The notes: generated by a model not told the origin, from the letters alone. DNA of 64,000 nucleotides from an uncultured Anaerobiospirillum sp. (GCA_944389615.1 CALXNA010000007.1:33179-97178); one strand, 5' to 3'. Shown: positions 8,789-18,046, counted from the stretch's first letter. Numbers and translations: made by a program.

Positions 8789-8804
8789 TGTGAGCTGATT
8801 CACA
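8789..8804 (-). promoter_or_regulatory. CRP (cAMP receptor protein) site upstream of mglB
   Basis: TGTGAGCTGATTCACA is a perfect TGTGA-N6-TCACA CRP consensus, located 19 bp upstream (transcript sense) of the GalR-type operator. It predicts catabolite activation of mgl, as in E. coli. Confidence 0.8.
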
Positions 8805-9335
8805 CTATGCCCCAAAATGGACGTGACTGCGTGCGCTTTGCCTCCGGAGCGGGCGCAGTGCCGAAACGGGGAGCGTGGCGCTGCGGCCTGCTACTAAAAG
8901 TCATGAGGGCGTAAAAGTGCGAGTTTCTGGTGCTGGCGCTGAGCAGAAGGTGACTTGCAGCACGGTATGCGGGAAAAGGTGTGTGCTTTTGCGGTAAAAG
9001 CACGGTGGTAACGCACGGCGCTACGGGACGCTGCGAATGTGACGTTGACCGTGTAACAAGATCGGGGGTCGTTTGGCCGTTTCAGTAACCGCTTCCAAGG
9101 GACGTATTAGGGGTGCTCTGCGCGCGCTCCCTGCGATAAATATCGCCTTGGAGGCGTGTTACTTTGTTACATCGAAAGTGCGAGCGGGCTCCGCTGTGAA
9201 CCGTCACATGATAGTGACTCGGAGCCGGAGCTTGCAGGTATTGAGGCAGGTGTGCGCACAGTGGCTGCCCCAAAAACAGCCAGCCCCCGGCTTTGGGGCC
9301 GAGGACTGGGGATGAGGACGAAGCCGGAGCCTGCG
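8805..9335. other. Noncoding stretch between proS and the mgl regulatory sites
   Basis: No gene supported in these 530 bp. The only structure seen is near the proS end, where GCCCCAAA (9267-9274) pairs with TTTGGGGC (9292-9299) around an inner AGCC/GGCT stem. On the minus strand this gives a weak proS terminator candidate with TTTTT inside the 3' arm. Confidence 0.5.
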
Positions 9336-11060
9336 TTAGAGCCCTAACTTCTGCTTTAAGGTGGCGACGACTTGATCCTTGGCGATGAACTCGCGCTCGC
9401 CCGTCTTGCGGTTCTTGTACTCAAGCTGGCCGTTGGCTAAGGCCTTGGCACCGACGGTGATGACGTGCGGAATGCCGATGAGCTCCATGTCCGAGAACAT
9501 GACACCGGCGCGCTCGTCGCGGTCATCGTAGAGCACCTCAACTCCTAAGGCCTCAAGCTCAGCGTAGAGCTTCTCGGCCTCGGCCTTAACTTCCTCGCTC
9601 TTGCCTAAGCCAATGGCGACGATGCCGACCATGAATGGGGCCATCGAGTCCGGCCACACGATACCCTTATCGTCGTGGTGCTGCTCGATCGCAGCGGCGA
9701 TGACGCGGGTGACGCCGATGCCGTAGCAGCCCATCTCCATTGGGATGTTCTTGCCGGTACTGTCGGTGATGGTGGCGCCCATGGCCTCAGAGTACTTGGT
9801 GCCTAGCATGAAGACTTGGCCCACCTCAATGCCCTTGCGCAGCTTGATGTGGCCCTTGCCATCTGGGCTGGGGTCACCTTCCTCGACGTTACGTAGGTCA
9901 GCTACTTCGTAGCTTGGGATGTCGCGGTCTAAGTTGACGTTGATCAAGTGGTAGCCATCTTCGTTGGCGCCGCAGGCAAAGTTGCTCATGACGTTGGCGT
10001 TGCGATCGAAGATGATGCGGCCTTTGAAGCCGACAGGTCCAAGCGAGCCCGGGTGGGCGCCCATCAGGGTGGCGATCTCCTCGTCGCTGGCAAACTCCAC
10101 CGGATTGGCGATGCCGTCAATCTTACCGGCCTTGATCTCGTTTAACTCTTGGTTGCCGCGCAGGCACAGCATGATGAGCTCGTAGCTGCCATCTTCTTTG
10201 GGCTCGCCGCGTACTACCAAGCTCTTTAACACTTGATCAGCTGGGAGATGCAGGGCCGCGGCGGCCTCATCGACGGTGTGGCAGCCCGGGGTCGCGGCCT
10301 TGCTATAAGGCTCACCTGGCGCGCCGCGCTCTTCGGTTGGGGCTAAGGCTTCGGCCATTTCGATGTTGGCAGCGTAGTTCGACTCATCGGAGTAGGCGAT
10401 GGTGTCTTCACCGGCCTCAGCTAAGACTTGGAACTCGTGGGAGTGGTTACCACCGATGCTGCCGGTGTCGGCCTCGACGGCGCGGAAGGTCAGGCCTAAG
10501 CGGGTGAAGATGGCGCTGTAGGCGTCATACATGTCCTGATAGGTCTGCTCTAAGCTGGCGTGATCGATATGGAAGGAGTAGCCATCCTTCATGATGAACT
10601 CACGGCCGCGCATCACACCAAAGCGCGGACGCATCTCGTCGCGGAACTTGGTCTGGATCTGATAGAGATTGAGTGGCAGCTGGCGCGGCGACTTGATCTC
10701 ATTGCGGCATAAGGCGGTGATCACCTCTTCGTGGGTTGGACCTAAGACGAACTCATTCTCCTTGCGATCCTTGAAGCGGCACAGCTCCGGGCCGTACTTG
10801 ACGTAGCGGCCGGACTCACGCCAGAGCTCAGCCGGTTGCACGACCGGCATGGCGATCTCGATGGCGCCCTTCTTGTTCATCTCCTCGCGCACAATGGCCT
10901 CGACCTTGTGCAGCACTCGAAGGCCGGTGGGCAACCAGTTGTAGATACCGGAGGCAACCTGACGAATCAGGCCCGCTCGTAACATCAGACGGTGGCTATC
11001 GACCACCGCCTCAACTGGATTCTCTTTTAACGTTGAGAGCAAGTAACGACTTGTGCGCAT
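9336..11060 (-). CDS. proS: Prolyl-tRNA synthetase (bacterial type with editing domain)
   Basis: 574-residue class II synthetase that charges tRNA-Pro. Full family length (E. coli 572). Motif 1 region [14 protein letters not shown] (residues about 72-85), the TxE loop GPTHEEV (108-114), motif 2 around [18 protein letters not shown] (138-155) and motif 3 GCYGIGVTR (about 443-451) are all present. Between motifs 2 and 3 lies the INS/YbaK-like domain (about 225-400, including [11 protein letters not shown]) that hydrolyses Ala-tRNA-Pro. The C-terminal anticodon-binding domain ends at KLGL. Stands alone, with 290 bp of noncoding DNA upstream shared divergently with the nqrM-like gene. Confidence 0.97.
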   Translation of the reverse strand: MRTSRYLLSTLKENPVEAVVDSHRLMLRAGLIRQVASGIYNWLPTGLRVLHKVEAIVREEMNKKGAIEIAMPVVQPAELWRESGRYVKYGPELCRFKDRKENEFVLGPTHEEVITALCRNEIKSPRQLPLNLYQIQTKFRDEMRPRFGVMRGREFIMKDGYSFHIDHASLEQTYQDMYDAYSAIFTRLGLTFRAVEADTGSIGGNHSHEFQVLAEAGEDTIAYSDESNYAANIEMAEALAPTEERGAPGEPYSKAATPGCHTVDEAAAALHLPADQVLKSLVVRGEPKEDGSYELIMLCLRGNQELNEIKAGKIDGIANPVEFASDEEIATLMGAHPGSLGPVGFKGRIIFDRNANVMSNFACGANEDGYHLINVNLDRDIPSYEVADLRNVEEGDPSPDGKGHIKLRKGIEVGQVFMLGTKYSEAMGATITDSTGKNIPMEMGCYGIGVTRVIAAAIEQHHDDKGIVWPDSMAPFMVGIVAIGLGKSEEVKAEAEKLYAELEALGVEVLYDDRDERAGVMFSDMELIGIPHVITVGAKALANGQLEYKNRKTGEREFIAKDQVVATLKQKLGL

Positions 11061-11351
11061 GGCAAAATATCACCTTCGTAAGTTAAGGCACCCAAAACCT
11101 GACACGCCGGGCCCGCGGCCACGGCCGTGGCCTGCGCTGCCGCGCAGCCGCCTGCGGCGCAGAGCGGGGCTGCTGTGTCAAACGCCCTATTTTAGTGGGC
11201 GCGTTGGGCACAATCAACGGCGCGCAGCTGATAAATTTGCCCAAGCCCATACAGATTGCGGCCTTTTGCGCTATAGTCTTAGTAACGTCAGCTTACAATA
11301 GGCGCGCTGGTTGAACCTCAGTCACTCGGCACGCGCGCAAGCGAGGGTGTG

Positions 11352-11579
11352 ATGATTTTCTTAGTATCCTTTGGCATCTTCTGTGTCTTTGTGCTGTGCC
11401 TTGCTATTAGCCTGATTTGCAAGCGCGGTGGTCTCAAGAGCGAGAGCGAAGCGCACGCCATTTTAGAGGGCATCAACTGCGCCGCCTGCGCCAACACCTC
11501 CTGCGGTTTCAATGGGCACAAAGAGCACAAGCCGACCAAGCACTGCATGCACGAGTCCATTGAGTTCAAAGAGGTGTAG
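11352..11579 (+). CDS. Small membrane protein, NqrM-like (Na+-NQR/flavoprotein maturation)
   Basis: 75 residues from ATG 11352 (a GTG immediately before it is also possible); GAGG precedes it. One N-terminal membrane helix (residues about 2-24), then a short cytoplasmic tail with four Cys (C43, C46, C51, C65) in CAACANTSC and HCMHE. NqrM proteins share this plan (one helix plus a four-Cys tail that supplies iron to the NqrD/E site) and usually sit next to apbE, as here. The Cys spacing differs from the Vibrio protein I remember, so the assignment rests on size, topology, Cys count and position. No nqrABCDEF genes are in the window. Confidence 0.65.
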   Translation: MIFLVSFGIFCVFVLCLAISLICKRGGLKSESEAHAILEGINCAACANTSCGFNGHKEHKPTKHCMHESIEFKEV

Positions 11580-11626
11580 TGGCTGCGCGCAGCGCATAGC
11601 GCCTAACCCATGGGTGGAGAGTTTGA

Positions 11627-12754
11627 ATGAGAACGGTAACAAAAGTACTGACGGCGTCGGCGCTGAGCTTAGCGCTGCTCACGTTCAGCGGCTGTGGGCA
11701 AAAGCCTGAGCCCGTCGGCGGAGCCACAGGCGATGTGGTGGCGCAGCCTTTTGCTGAGGTCACCAAGATCAATGGTCAGATCTTTGGTACCTTCTATTAC
11801 ATCACGGTGCCGGGCGGCTACCCCGGCGGCGAGGACACGCTGCGCTCGGACGCGCAATTTGTCTTCACCAAGGTCGGCAACGCCATCTCCACCTTCGATC
11901 CGTCCGCGGAGATTGCGCGCTTCAATGAGCATCACAGCACCGGTGACTTCCCGATCTCAAGCTACCTTGCCAATGTGATTGAGGAAGTACAGCGCCAATC
12001 GCGCCGCATCGGTATGGCGATGGATCCGACGGTCGGGCCGCTGGTCAACCTCTGGGGGTTTGGCCCTAAGGGGCAAATTGAGCACTCCCCGACCGATGAG
12101 CAGGTCGCCGAGACCAAGGAATATGTCGGGCTTGATAAGTTCTCGCTGCGCCGCGCCGGTGGCACCGCCTTCCTTGTCAAGAGCGATCCGCGCGTCGAGC
12201 TTGATCTCTCCACCATTGGCGAAGGCCTTGCGGCCGATGAGCTTGCGGCCTTGATGGATCGCAAAGGCATTGCCAACTACATGATCGCCATTGCCGGCGC
12301 TATTCGCTCTAAGGGCGCCAACCCTGAGGGCAAGCTCTGGCGCGTCGGCATCGAAGACCCGTTAAGCCATGGGCAAAAGGTCTTTGCCGCGGTTTGCCCG
12401 CAAGGCATGGCTATCTCAACGGCCGGTTCCTACCGCAACTTCTTTGTCGATGACGAGACCAATCAGTTCTACTCGCACGTGATTGACCCCGAAACGGGCC
12501 GTCCGATTGCCCACCGTACCGTTTCGGTCTCGGTGGTCGACCGTGCCGCCTTAGTGACCGATGCCTTAGATACCGGTCTGCTGGTCTGGGGCGCACAGAA
12601 GGCGGTGGATTGGGGTAATAAGAACGATGTCGCGGTCTACGCCATTGAGATTGATGACAAGGGCCAAGCCAAGGAGACGCACTCGCGTGCCTTCGACATC
12701 TACCTCAAGTGCAAGGTGCACCAGAACCTGACCCAGACCGCCCCGCTCGAATAG
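11627..12754 (+). CDS. apbE: FAD:protein FMN transferase ApbE (lipoprotein)
   Basis: 375-residue periplasmic lipoprotein: signal peptide with lipobox FSGC (Cys23). ApbE transfers FMN from FAD onto Thr/Ser of NqrB/NqrC or RnfG/RnfD. Family landmarks: GQIFGTFYYITV, NAISTFDPSAEIARFN, MDPTVGPLVNLWGFGP, ELDLSTIGEGLAAD, AIRSKGANPEGKLWRVGIEDP, AISTAGSYRNFF, SHVIDPETGRPI and VTDALDTGLLVWG. The loop before AIRSKG reads IAIAG where most members have a Gly-Gly pair, a small deviation. Start at 11627 with GGTGGAG upstream. It follows the nqrM-like gene by 47 bp and probably shares its transcript; together they suggest a Na+-NQR or RNF complex encoded elsewhere. Confidence 0.92.
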   Translation: MRTVTKVLTASALSLALLTFSGCGQKPEPVGGATGDVVAQPFAEVTKINGQIFGTFYYITVPGGYPGGEDTLRSDAQFVFTKVGNAISTFDPSAEIARFNEHHSTGDFPISSYLANVIEEVQRQSRRIGMAMDPTVGPLVNLWGFGPKGQIEHSPTDEQVAETKEYVGLDKFSLRRAGGTAFLVKSDPRVELDLSTIGEGLAADELAALMDRKGIANYMIAIAGAIRSKGANPEGKLWRVGIEDPLSHGQKVFAAVCPQGMAISTAGSYRNFFVDDETNQFYSHVIDPETGRPIAHRTVSVSVVDRAALVTDALDTGLLVWGAQKAVDWGNKNDVAVYAIEIDDKGQAKETHSRAFDIYLKCKVHQNLTQTAPLE

Positions 12755-12818
12755 CTCATAGCCAGCGCGCCCTGCGCAGCAAGGGTGCCGCGCCGCGCGC
12801 GTCCAGCGCGCTATCAGC

Positions 12819-12872
12819 TACAATAGCCAAGACCTCCGACACCTGCGCATTGGTGCCGAAGTCTTGGCTTTT
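12819..12872 (+). terminator. Terminator/attenuator-like hairpin between apbE and mpl
   Basis: 9-bp perfect stem AGCCAAGAC/GTCTTGGCT (12825-12833 and 12861-12869) with an inner CACC/GGTG pair, followed by TTTT-C. A TACAAT hexamer (12819-12824) lies directly in front, so the hairpin could either end the apbE message or lie in the mpl leader. Confidence 0.6.
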
Positions 12873-12891
12873 CTGTCTTGCGAGTTTTGTC

Positions 12892-14256
12892 ATGCATATT
12901 CATATTCTTGGTATTTGCGGCACCTTTATGGGCGGTATCGCTCTGATTGCTCAGCAGGCTGGGCACAAGGTCACGGGCTCAGACCAAAATGTCTATCCGC
13001 CGATGAGCGATGAGCTGCGCGCAGCGGGCATTGAGATTTACCAAGGCTATGGCGCCGAGCAGCTTGAGAGCAAGCCTGACCTCATTGTGGTCGGCAATGT
13101 GATGAAGCGCGGCATGCCGGTGGTCGAGCGCATGCTCGAAGAGCGCCTCAACTATGTTTCAGGCCCTGAGTTTTTAGAAGACCTCTACCTGCGCTCTAAA
13201 ACGGTGCTGGCGGTCTCCGGTACCCATGGCAAAACCACTACCACCGCGATGCTGACGTGGATCTTAGAGGCCAATGGTCGTAACCCGAGCTTCCTTGTCG
13301 GCGGCATCCCCGAGAACTTCGGCTACTCGGCGCGCGCCACCGCCAGCGAGTACTTTGTGATCGAGGCCGACGAGTACGACAGCGCCTTCTTTGACAAGCG
13401 CTCCAAATTCGTCCACTACCACCCGAACATCGCCATCATCAACAACATCGAGTTTGACCACGCCGATATCTTCAACAGCATCGAAGACATCAAAAAGCAG
13501 TTCCACCAGATGGTGCGTATCATCCCAAGTTCTGGTACCGTGATCTACCCGGCGACTGATGCTAACGCGGTCGACACCATCAAGAAGGGCCTGTGGTCGC
13601 ATAGCATCGCCGTCGGCGGCGCCGACTGCCCATATCGCATGGAACTGACCCACGAAGATGGCTCGGCCTTTAAGGTCTTAGAGCACGACACTGAGCTCTG
13701 CGCCGTCACTCTCGCCGCCACCGGCGTGCACAATGCCCATAACGCCTTTATGGCGCTCCTTGCGGCCCATGCCATTGGCATCGAATTTAAGGATGGCGCG
13801 GCAGCCCTTGCCACCTTTAAGATGCCCAAGCGTCGGATGGAGCTGGTCGGCACCATTGGGGATATCAAGGTCTACGACGATTTTGCCCACCATCCGACCG
13901 CCATCGCTACCACGCTCGAAGGCCTGCGCAAGAGTGTGGGCCCTGAGCGCCGCATCGTCTGCGTCTTTGAGCCGCGCTCGAACTCCATGAAGATGGGTGC
14001 CAACCGCGAGTTCCTCGGCGCCTCCTTTGCCGCCGCCGACGAGGTCTTTGTCTATCACAACGAAGCGGTGCACTGGGATATGTCGATCTTAGAGCGCGAC
14101 TGCCCTAAGCCCCTGCACATCGTCATGACCAATACCCAAGACTTGATCGATGCGGTGGTCAAGGCCACTGATGAGCACACCACGATCGTGGTGATGAGCA
14201 ATGGCGGCTTCGAGAACGTCAAAGGCCGCTTAGTTGAGGCGCTCACGGCCCGCTAA
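12892..14256 (+). CDS. mpl: UDP-N-acetylmuramate:L-alanyl-gamma-D-glutamyl-meso-diaminopimelate ligase Mpl
   Basis: 454-residue cytoplasmic Mur-ligase-family enzyme that joins recycled murein tripeptide to UDP-MurNAc. Start at 12892 (MHIHILGICGTFMGG) matches the family; the frame stays open 183 bases further upstream without similarity. P-loop GTHGKTTTT at residues 110-118, EADEYDSAFFDKRSKF, NIEFDHADIF, FAHHPTAI (Mpl-typical), FEPRSNSMKMG and the C-terminal VVMSNGGFENVKGRL are present, and length equals the E. coli enzyme (457). Mpl differs from MurC by the FDHHPT/FAHHPT and EPRSNTM motifs, both seen here. Only a weak GAG precedes the start. Confidence 0.96.
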   Translation: MHIHILGICGTFMGGIALIAQQAGHKVTGSDQNVYPPMSDELRAAGIEIYQGYGAEQLESKPDLIVVGNVMKRGMPVVERMLEERLNYVSGPEFLEDLYLRSKTVLAVSGTHGKTTTTAMLTWILEANGRNPSFLVGGIPENFGYSARATASEYFVIEADEYDSAFFDKRSKFVHYHPNIAIINNIEFDHADIFNSIEDIKKQFHQMVRIIPSSGTVIYPATDANAVDTIKKGLWSHSIAVGGADCPYRMELTHEDGSAFKVLEHDTELCAVTLAATGVHNAHNAFMALLAAHAIGIEFKDGAAALATFKMPKRRMELVGTIGDIKVYDDFAHHPTAIATTLEGLRKSVGPERRIVCVFEPRSNSMKMGANREFLGASFAAADEVFVYHNEAVHWDMSILERDCPKPLHIVMTNTQDLIDAVVKATDEHTTIVVMSNGGFENVKGRLVEALTAR

Positions 14257-14336
14257 CGGCACAGAGGCCCCAAACGACACACCGCCAGTTACCAGAGCAG
14301 CAACTGGGGGTGCGGGCAGCAGCCAAAGCGTTGAGC

Positions 14337-15608
14337 TTAGGCCTGAGCTAAGGCTTGCTCTAAGTCTGCTAAGGTGTCCTTGACATCCTCAAGGCCGACC
14401 GAGAGGCGTACCGAACCGGCGTCGATACCGGCGGCAGCTAATTGCTCATCGGTGAGCTGACGGTGGGTCGAGCTGGCCGGGTGCAGCACGCAGGACTTGA
14501 TGTCGGCGACGTGTACCTCAAGGCTGATCATCTTGAGGCTGTCGATGAAGCGTACCCCAGCGTCACGGCCGCCCTTTAAGACGAAGGAGATGACGCCTGA
14601 GCAGCCTAGAGGCAGATACTTCTGGGCGCGCTCGTGATCTGGGCTGTCAACTAAGCCAGGATAAGATACTTGGGCGACCTTCTCGTGCTGGGCTAAGAAC
14701 TCGGCGACGACTTGAGCGTTCTTGCAGTACTGCTGCATGCGCAGTGGCAAGGTCTCAAGGCCTAAGTTGATGTAGAAGGCGTTTTGTGGGCTTTGCAGGC
14801 AGCCTAAGTCACGGATGAGCTGGGCGCGGGCCTTAACGATGTAAGCGGCGTTGCCGAAGGCTTCGGTGTAGACGCAGCCGTGGTAGGACTCATCAGGCTC
14901 ACTGAACTCTGGGAACTTGTCCTTATGGGCCGTCCAGTCAAACTTACCCGAGTCGACCACGACACCACCGACGCCTAAGGCGTGGCCATCTAAGTACTTG
15001 GTGGTCGAGTGCATGACGATATCAGCGCCAAACTCGATCGGGCGGCACAGGTATGGGGTAGCAAAGGTATTGTCGATGATGAGCGGTACGCCTTGGCTGT
15101 GGGCGAGGTCAGCGATACGCGCAATGTCTAAGACATCGGTCGATGGGTTGGCGATCGTCTCGCCGAAGACAGCCTTGGTGTTAGGGCGGAAGTATTTGAC
15201 CAGCTCTTCGTTCGGCAGGCGTTGATCGACGAAGGTGATCTCAACGCCAAAGCGCTTCATGGTAACGGCCAAGAGATTGATGGTGCCGCCATAGAGGTTC
15301 GAGCAAGCGACGACATGGTCACCGGCGCGGCACAGGTTCATAATCGAGATAAAGCAAGCGGCTTGACCTGAGCTAGTGCAGATAGCGCCGACGCCGCCTT
15401 CTAAGGCTGCGATCTTCTTTTCGACGTAGTCCACGGTTGGGTTAGCAAGGCGCGAGTAGAAGAATCCGGCGGCCTTCAAATCGAACAGGGCGGCGACGTC
15501 TGCGGTGCTGTCATACTTAAAGGTGGTGCTTTGGATAATAGGCAGGGCACCGGGCTCACCATTTTTAGGCTCGTAACCACCGTGCAGGCATTTTGAGGCG
15601 AATTCCAT
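14337..15608 (-). CDS. O-acetylhomoserine sulfhydrylase, copy 1 (MetY-type)
   Basis: 423-residue PLP enzyme of the Cys/Met metabolism family; MetY-type members make homocysteine from O-acetylhomoserine and sulfide. PLP lysine in HSTTKYLDGH (K204), phosphate-binding SSGQAA (79-84), the YSRLANPT substrate motif (51-58) and GETIANPSTDVLD are intact; length fits MetY (about 420-430) rather than MetB/MetC (about 385). Start at 15608 with AGGGA upstream. Its closest neighbour is a second, highly similar copy immediately upstream, so this is a tandem duplication. Convergent with mpl. Substrate (acetyl- versus succinyl-homoserine, sulfide versus methanethiol) cannot be read from sequence. Confidence 0.9.
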   Translation of the reverse strand: MEFASKCLHGGYEPKNGEPGALPIIQSTTFKYDSTADVAALFDLKAAGFFYSRLANPTVDYVEKKIAALEGGVGAICTSSGQAACFISIMNLCRAGDHVVACSNLYGGTINLLAVTMKRFGVEITFVDQRLPNEELVKYFRPNTKAVFGETIANPSTDVLDIARIADLAHSQGVPLIIDNTFATPYLCRPIEFGADIVMHSTTKYLDGHALGVGGVVVDSGKFDWTAHKDKFPEFSEPDESYHGCVYTEAFGNAAYIVKARAQLIRDLGCLQSPQNAFYINLGLETLPLRMQQYCKNAQVVAEFLAQHEKVAQVSYPGLVDSPDHERAQKYLPLGCSGVISFVLKGGRDAGVRFIDSLKMISLEVHVADIKSCVLHPASSTHRQLTDEQLAAAGIDAGSVRLSVGLEDVKDTLADLEQALAQA

Positions 15609-15807
15609 CGAAGATATCCCTTTCTCTCAATACTGGGCAACTAAACCGATCCGAGGTGACGCTAACAGGCCCCAGTGCCACAAAACTTAGCGCTCCCCAC
15701 CCTAAGGCAAAGAGCGGCCGCAGCCGCTTAAACTAACCATCATAGGTCACTCCACCCCAAAAGTGCGCATCACGCCCGCGAATGGGCAGCTGTGCCACTT
15801 TTTGCAC

Positions 15808-15849
15808 CAAAAAACGCCATAACCCCCAGTGCCGCAGGCACTGAGGGTT
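15808..15849 (-). terminator. Terminator candidate between the two sulfhydrylase genes
   Basis: Near-perfect hairpin AACCCCCAGTGCC/GGCACTGAGGGTT around GCA (15821-15849). On the minus strand, a TTTTTT tract follows after six bases. It would end the transcript of the upstream copy, so the two copies may be expressed separately. Confidence 0.55.
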
Positions 15850-15858
15850 CAAGCGCGC

Positions 15859-15945
15859 TCGCAAGGCTCGACCTTCGGGGCGGGCGCGTTCGCAAGGCTC
15901 GACCTTCGGGGCGGGCGCTCACGCAAGGTCGAATCTTCGGCTCGG
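15859..15945. repeat. Three 31-bp direct repeats between the sulfhydrylase genes
   Basis: Two exact copies of TCGCAAGGCTCGACCTTCGG followed by GGCGGGCGC (15859-15887 and 15890-15918, period 31) and a third diverged copy beginning ACGCAAGGTCGAATCTTCGG at 15921. No function evident. Confidence 0.8.
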
Positions 15946-15984
15946 TCTGAACCCACGAAGGCGCAGTGAGCCTTAGGCTTGCGC

Positions 15985-17256
15985 TTAGACCTGCGCTAAG
16001 GCCTGTTCGAGATCGGCGATGAGATCGGAGATGTCCTCAAGACCCACCGAGAGGCGGACGGAGCCAGCTTCGATCCCGGAGGCCTTAAGCTGCTCGTCAG
16101 TGAGTTGGCGGTGGCTTGAGCTGGCCGGATGCAAGACGCTCGACTTGATGTCGGAGACGTGCACCTCAAGGCGGATCAGCTTGAGGCTGTCGATGAAGCG
16201 TACGCCCGCGTCACGACCGCCCTTTAAGACAAAGGTCATGACGCCCGAGCAGCCCAGCGGCAGATACTTCTGAGCGCGCTCATGGTCAGGGCTATAGGCT
16301 AGGCCCGGGTAGGAGATGCGCTCGACCTTAGCGTGCTGGGCTAAGAACTCGGCGATGACTTGGGCATTTTGGCAGTACTGCTGCATGCGCAGCGGCAGCG
16401 TCTCAAGGCCTAAGTTGAGGTAGAAGGCATTCTGCGGGCTTTGCAGACAGCCTAAGTCGCGGATGAGCTGGACGCGGGCTTTGACGATATAGGCGGCGTT
16501 GCCGAAGGCTTCGGTGTAGACGCAGCCGTGGTAGGACTCATCGGGCGAGCTAAACTCTGGAAACTTGTCTTGGTGGGCCGCCCAGTCAAACTTGCCGGCG
16601 TCGATCACGCAGCCGCCGACGCCTACGGCATGGCCATCCAAGTACTTGGTGGTGGAGTGCACCACGATGTCAGCGCCAAACTCGATCGGACGGCACAGGT
16701 ACGGCGTGGCGAAGGTGTTATCGATGATGAGCGGCACGCCTTGGCTGTGGGCCAGCGCGGCCATGCGCTCAATGTCCAAGACATCGGTGGACGGATTGGC
16801 GATGGTTTCGCCTACCAGCGCTTTGGTGTTAGGGCGGAAGTATTGGGTCAGATCCTCGTTGGGCAAGTCTTGGTCGATGAAGGTGACCTCGATGCCAAAG
16901 CGCTTTAAGGTCACCGCCAAGAGGTTGATCGTGCCGCCATAGAGCTTGGAGCAGGCGACGATATGGTCACCGGCGCGGCATAAATTCATCAGCGCAATGA
17001 AGTTGGCGGCATGGCCGGAGCTGGTGCAGATAGCGCCGACGCCGCCTTCTAGAGCGGCGAGCTTTTGCTCGACGTAGTCGACGGTCGGGTTAGCAAGGCG
17101 CGAGTAGAAGAATCCGGATGCCTGCAAATCGAACAGGGCGGCAACATCGGCGGTGCTGTCGTACTTAAAGGTGGTGCTTTGGATGATCGGCAAGGCACCA
17201 GGCTCACCGTTTTGCGGCTCATAGCCGCTGTGGAGGCATTTGGAGGCAAATTCCAT
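15985..17256 (-). CDS. O-acetylhomoserine sulfhydrylase, copy 2 (MetY-type)
   Basis: 423 residues from ATG 17256, chosen because it aligns exactly with copy 1 (MEFASKCLH); an ATG 12 bases upstream (17268) preceded closely by AGGA would add MDIF. PLP lysine in HSTTKYLDGH, YSRLANPT and SSGHAANF are intact, so both copies look functional. By eye the two proteins are identical over long stretches and differ at scattered positions (for example KMISLEVHVADIKSC versus KLIRLEVHVSDIKSS), implying an old tandem duplication followed by divergence. A GalR-type operator lies 73 bp upstream. Confidence 0.9.
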   Translation of the reverse strand: MEFASKCLHSGYEPQNGEPGALPIIQSTTFKYDSTADVAALFDLQASGFFYSRLANPTVDYVEQKLAALEGGVGAICTSSGHAANFIALMNLCRAGDHIVACSKLYGGTINLLAVTLKRFGIEVTFIDQDLPNEDLTQYFRPNTKALVGETIANPSTDVLDIERMAALAHSQGVPLIIDNTFATPYLCRPIEFGADIVVHSTTKYLDGHAVGVGGCVIDAGKFDWAAHQDKFPEFSSPDESYHGCVYTEAFGNAAYIVKARVQLIRDLGCLQSPQNAFYLNLGLETLPLRMQQYCQNAQVIAEFLAQHAKVERISYPGLAYSPDHERAQKYLPLGCSGVMTFVLKGGRDAGVRFIDSLKLIRLEVHVSDIKSSVLHPASSSHRQLTDEQLKASGIEAGSVRLSVGLEDISDLIADLEQALAQV

Positions 17257-17328
17257 GAAGATATCCATTTCCTAGGCAACTAAACCACACGGAGCGCCGC
17301 AGCCCAGTCCCCACTGCGCTCCCCTCAC

Positions 17329-17344
17329 GTGTAAGCGTTTACAC
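17329..17344. promoter_or_regulatory. GalR/GalS-type operator upstream of sulfhydrylase copy 2
   Basis: GTGTAAGCGTTTACAC fits the GalR/GalS consensus GTGTAANCGNTTNCAC at every fixed position and resembles the mgl operator at 8755. It lies in the 378-bp space between the minus-strand sulfhydrylase and the plus-strand gene at 17635, so the target is ambiguous. The rest of this space shows no gene; it is GC-rich. Confidence 0.6.
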
Positions 17345-17634
17345 CAACAGAGTGAGGAACGCCCCTCTGAGCAAAAGGCCCGCCGCTTTGCGTTTTGGGG
17401 GCGGAATTGTGCAACTGTGCACTAAAATGGCCGCGCCCCGCCGTCCGCCTGCTCCGCAGGCCCAGCCGTAGCCTACCGCCCAAGGCTCGCCCCACCGGCC
17501 TATGCGCCGAGGTCGCGCCGTCGGCTCGCCCCCGAGTATGTGTGGCAGCGGAAGCGGCGCAAAGCGGCAGGCTACCGCTATACTGAGCAGCAGGGGCGGG
17601 CGCTGTGATAGCGCCGTCGAGATCGGAGGTGGTT

Positions 17635-18009
17635 ATGAAGTTCTGGGTTTGGGCCTTGCTCTTGATTGGCTTTAGTGCGGGGGCGGCGCCCCGGGGCGGC
17701 CTGCCGCGCAATGACTGCGCGACCTTTTACGCACGGCAACAAGGCACAAGCTACGACGTCGTGGCGGTGGATATCGTGGGCGTAAGCCAAGGCGTGGTGG
17801 GCGTGCGGATCTTAGGGCTGCCCAAGCAGGTACGGGCCACCGTCAATGGCATGGTGATCAAGAAGCTGGATAGCCAGCAGATCGTATGTGGGCGCGAGGC
17901 GGTCGGCGAGTATGCGCTCTATGACTTAAAGCCCCTGAAGATCGATGCTGGGTACTTTGAGGTCAGCGCCGATGGCCTCAAAGCCAGCCGCTCGGTGCAG
18001 GTCAAATAG
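17635..18009 (+). CDS. Secreted protein of unknown function
   Basis: 124 residues from ATG 17635, which follows GGAGGT at ideal spacing and opens into a signal peptide (MKFWVWALLLIGFSAGAAP, cleavage near GAA). The mature part of about 105 residues contains two Cys (in NDCATFYA and QIVCGRE, possibly a disulfide), predicted beta-strands (VVAVDIVGVSQGVVGVRILG, YALYDLKPLKI, GYFEVSADG) and ends in VQVK. It is likely a small periplasmic beta-rich protein. I do not recognise the family. Confidence 0.7.
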   Translation: MKFWVWALLLIGFSAGAAPRGGLPRNDCATFYARQQGTSYDVVAVDIVGVSQGVVGVRILGLPKQVRATVNGMVIKKLDSQQIVCGREAVGEYALYDLKPLKIDAGYFEVSADGLKASRSVQVK

Positions 18010-18046
18010 CACCGGCGCTCTGGGCGCATCCCAAGGCGCTTAAAGC

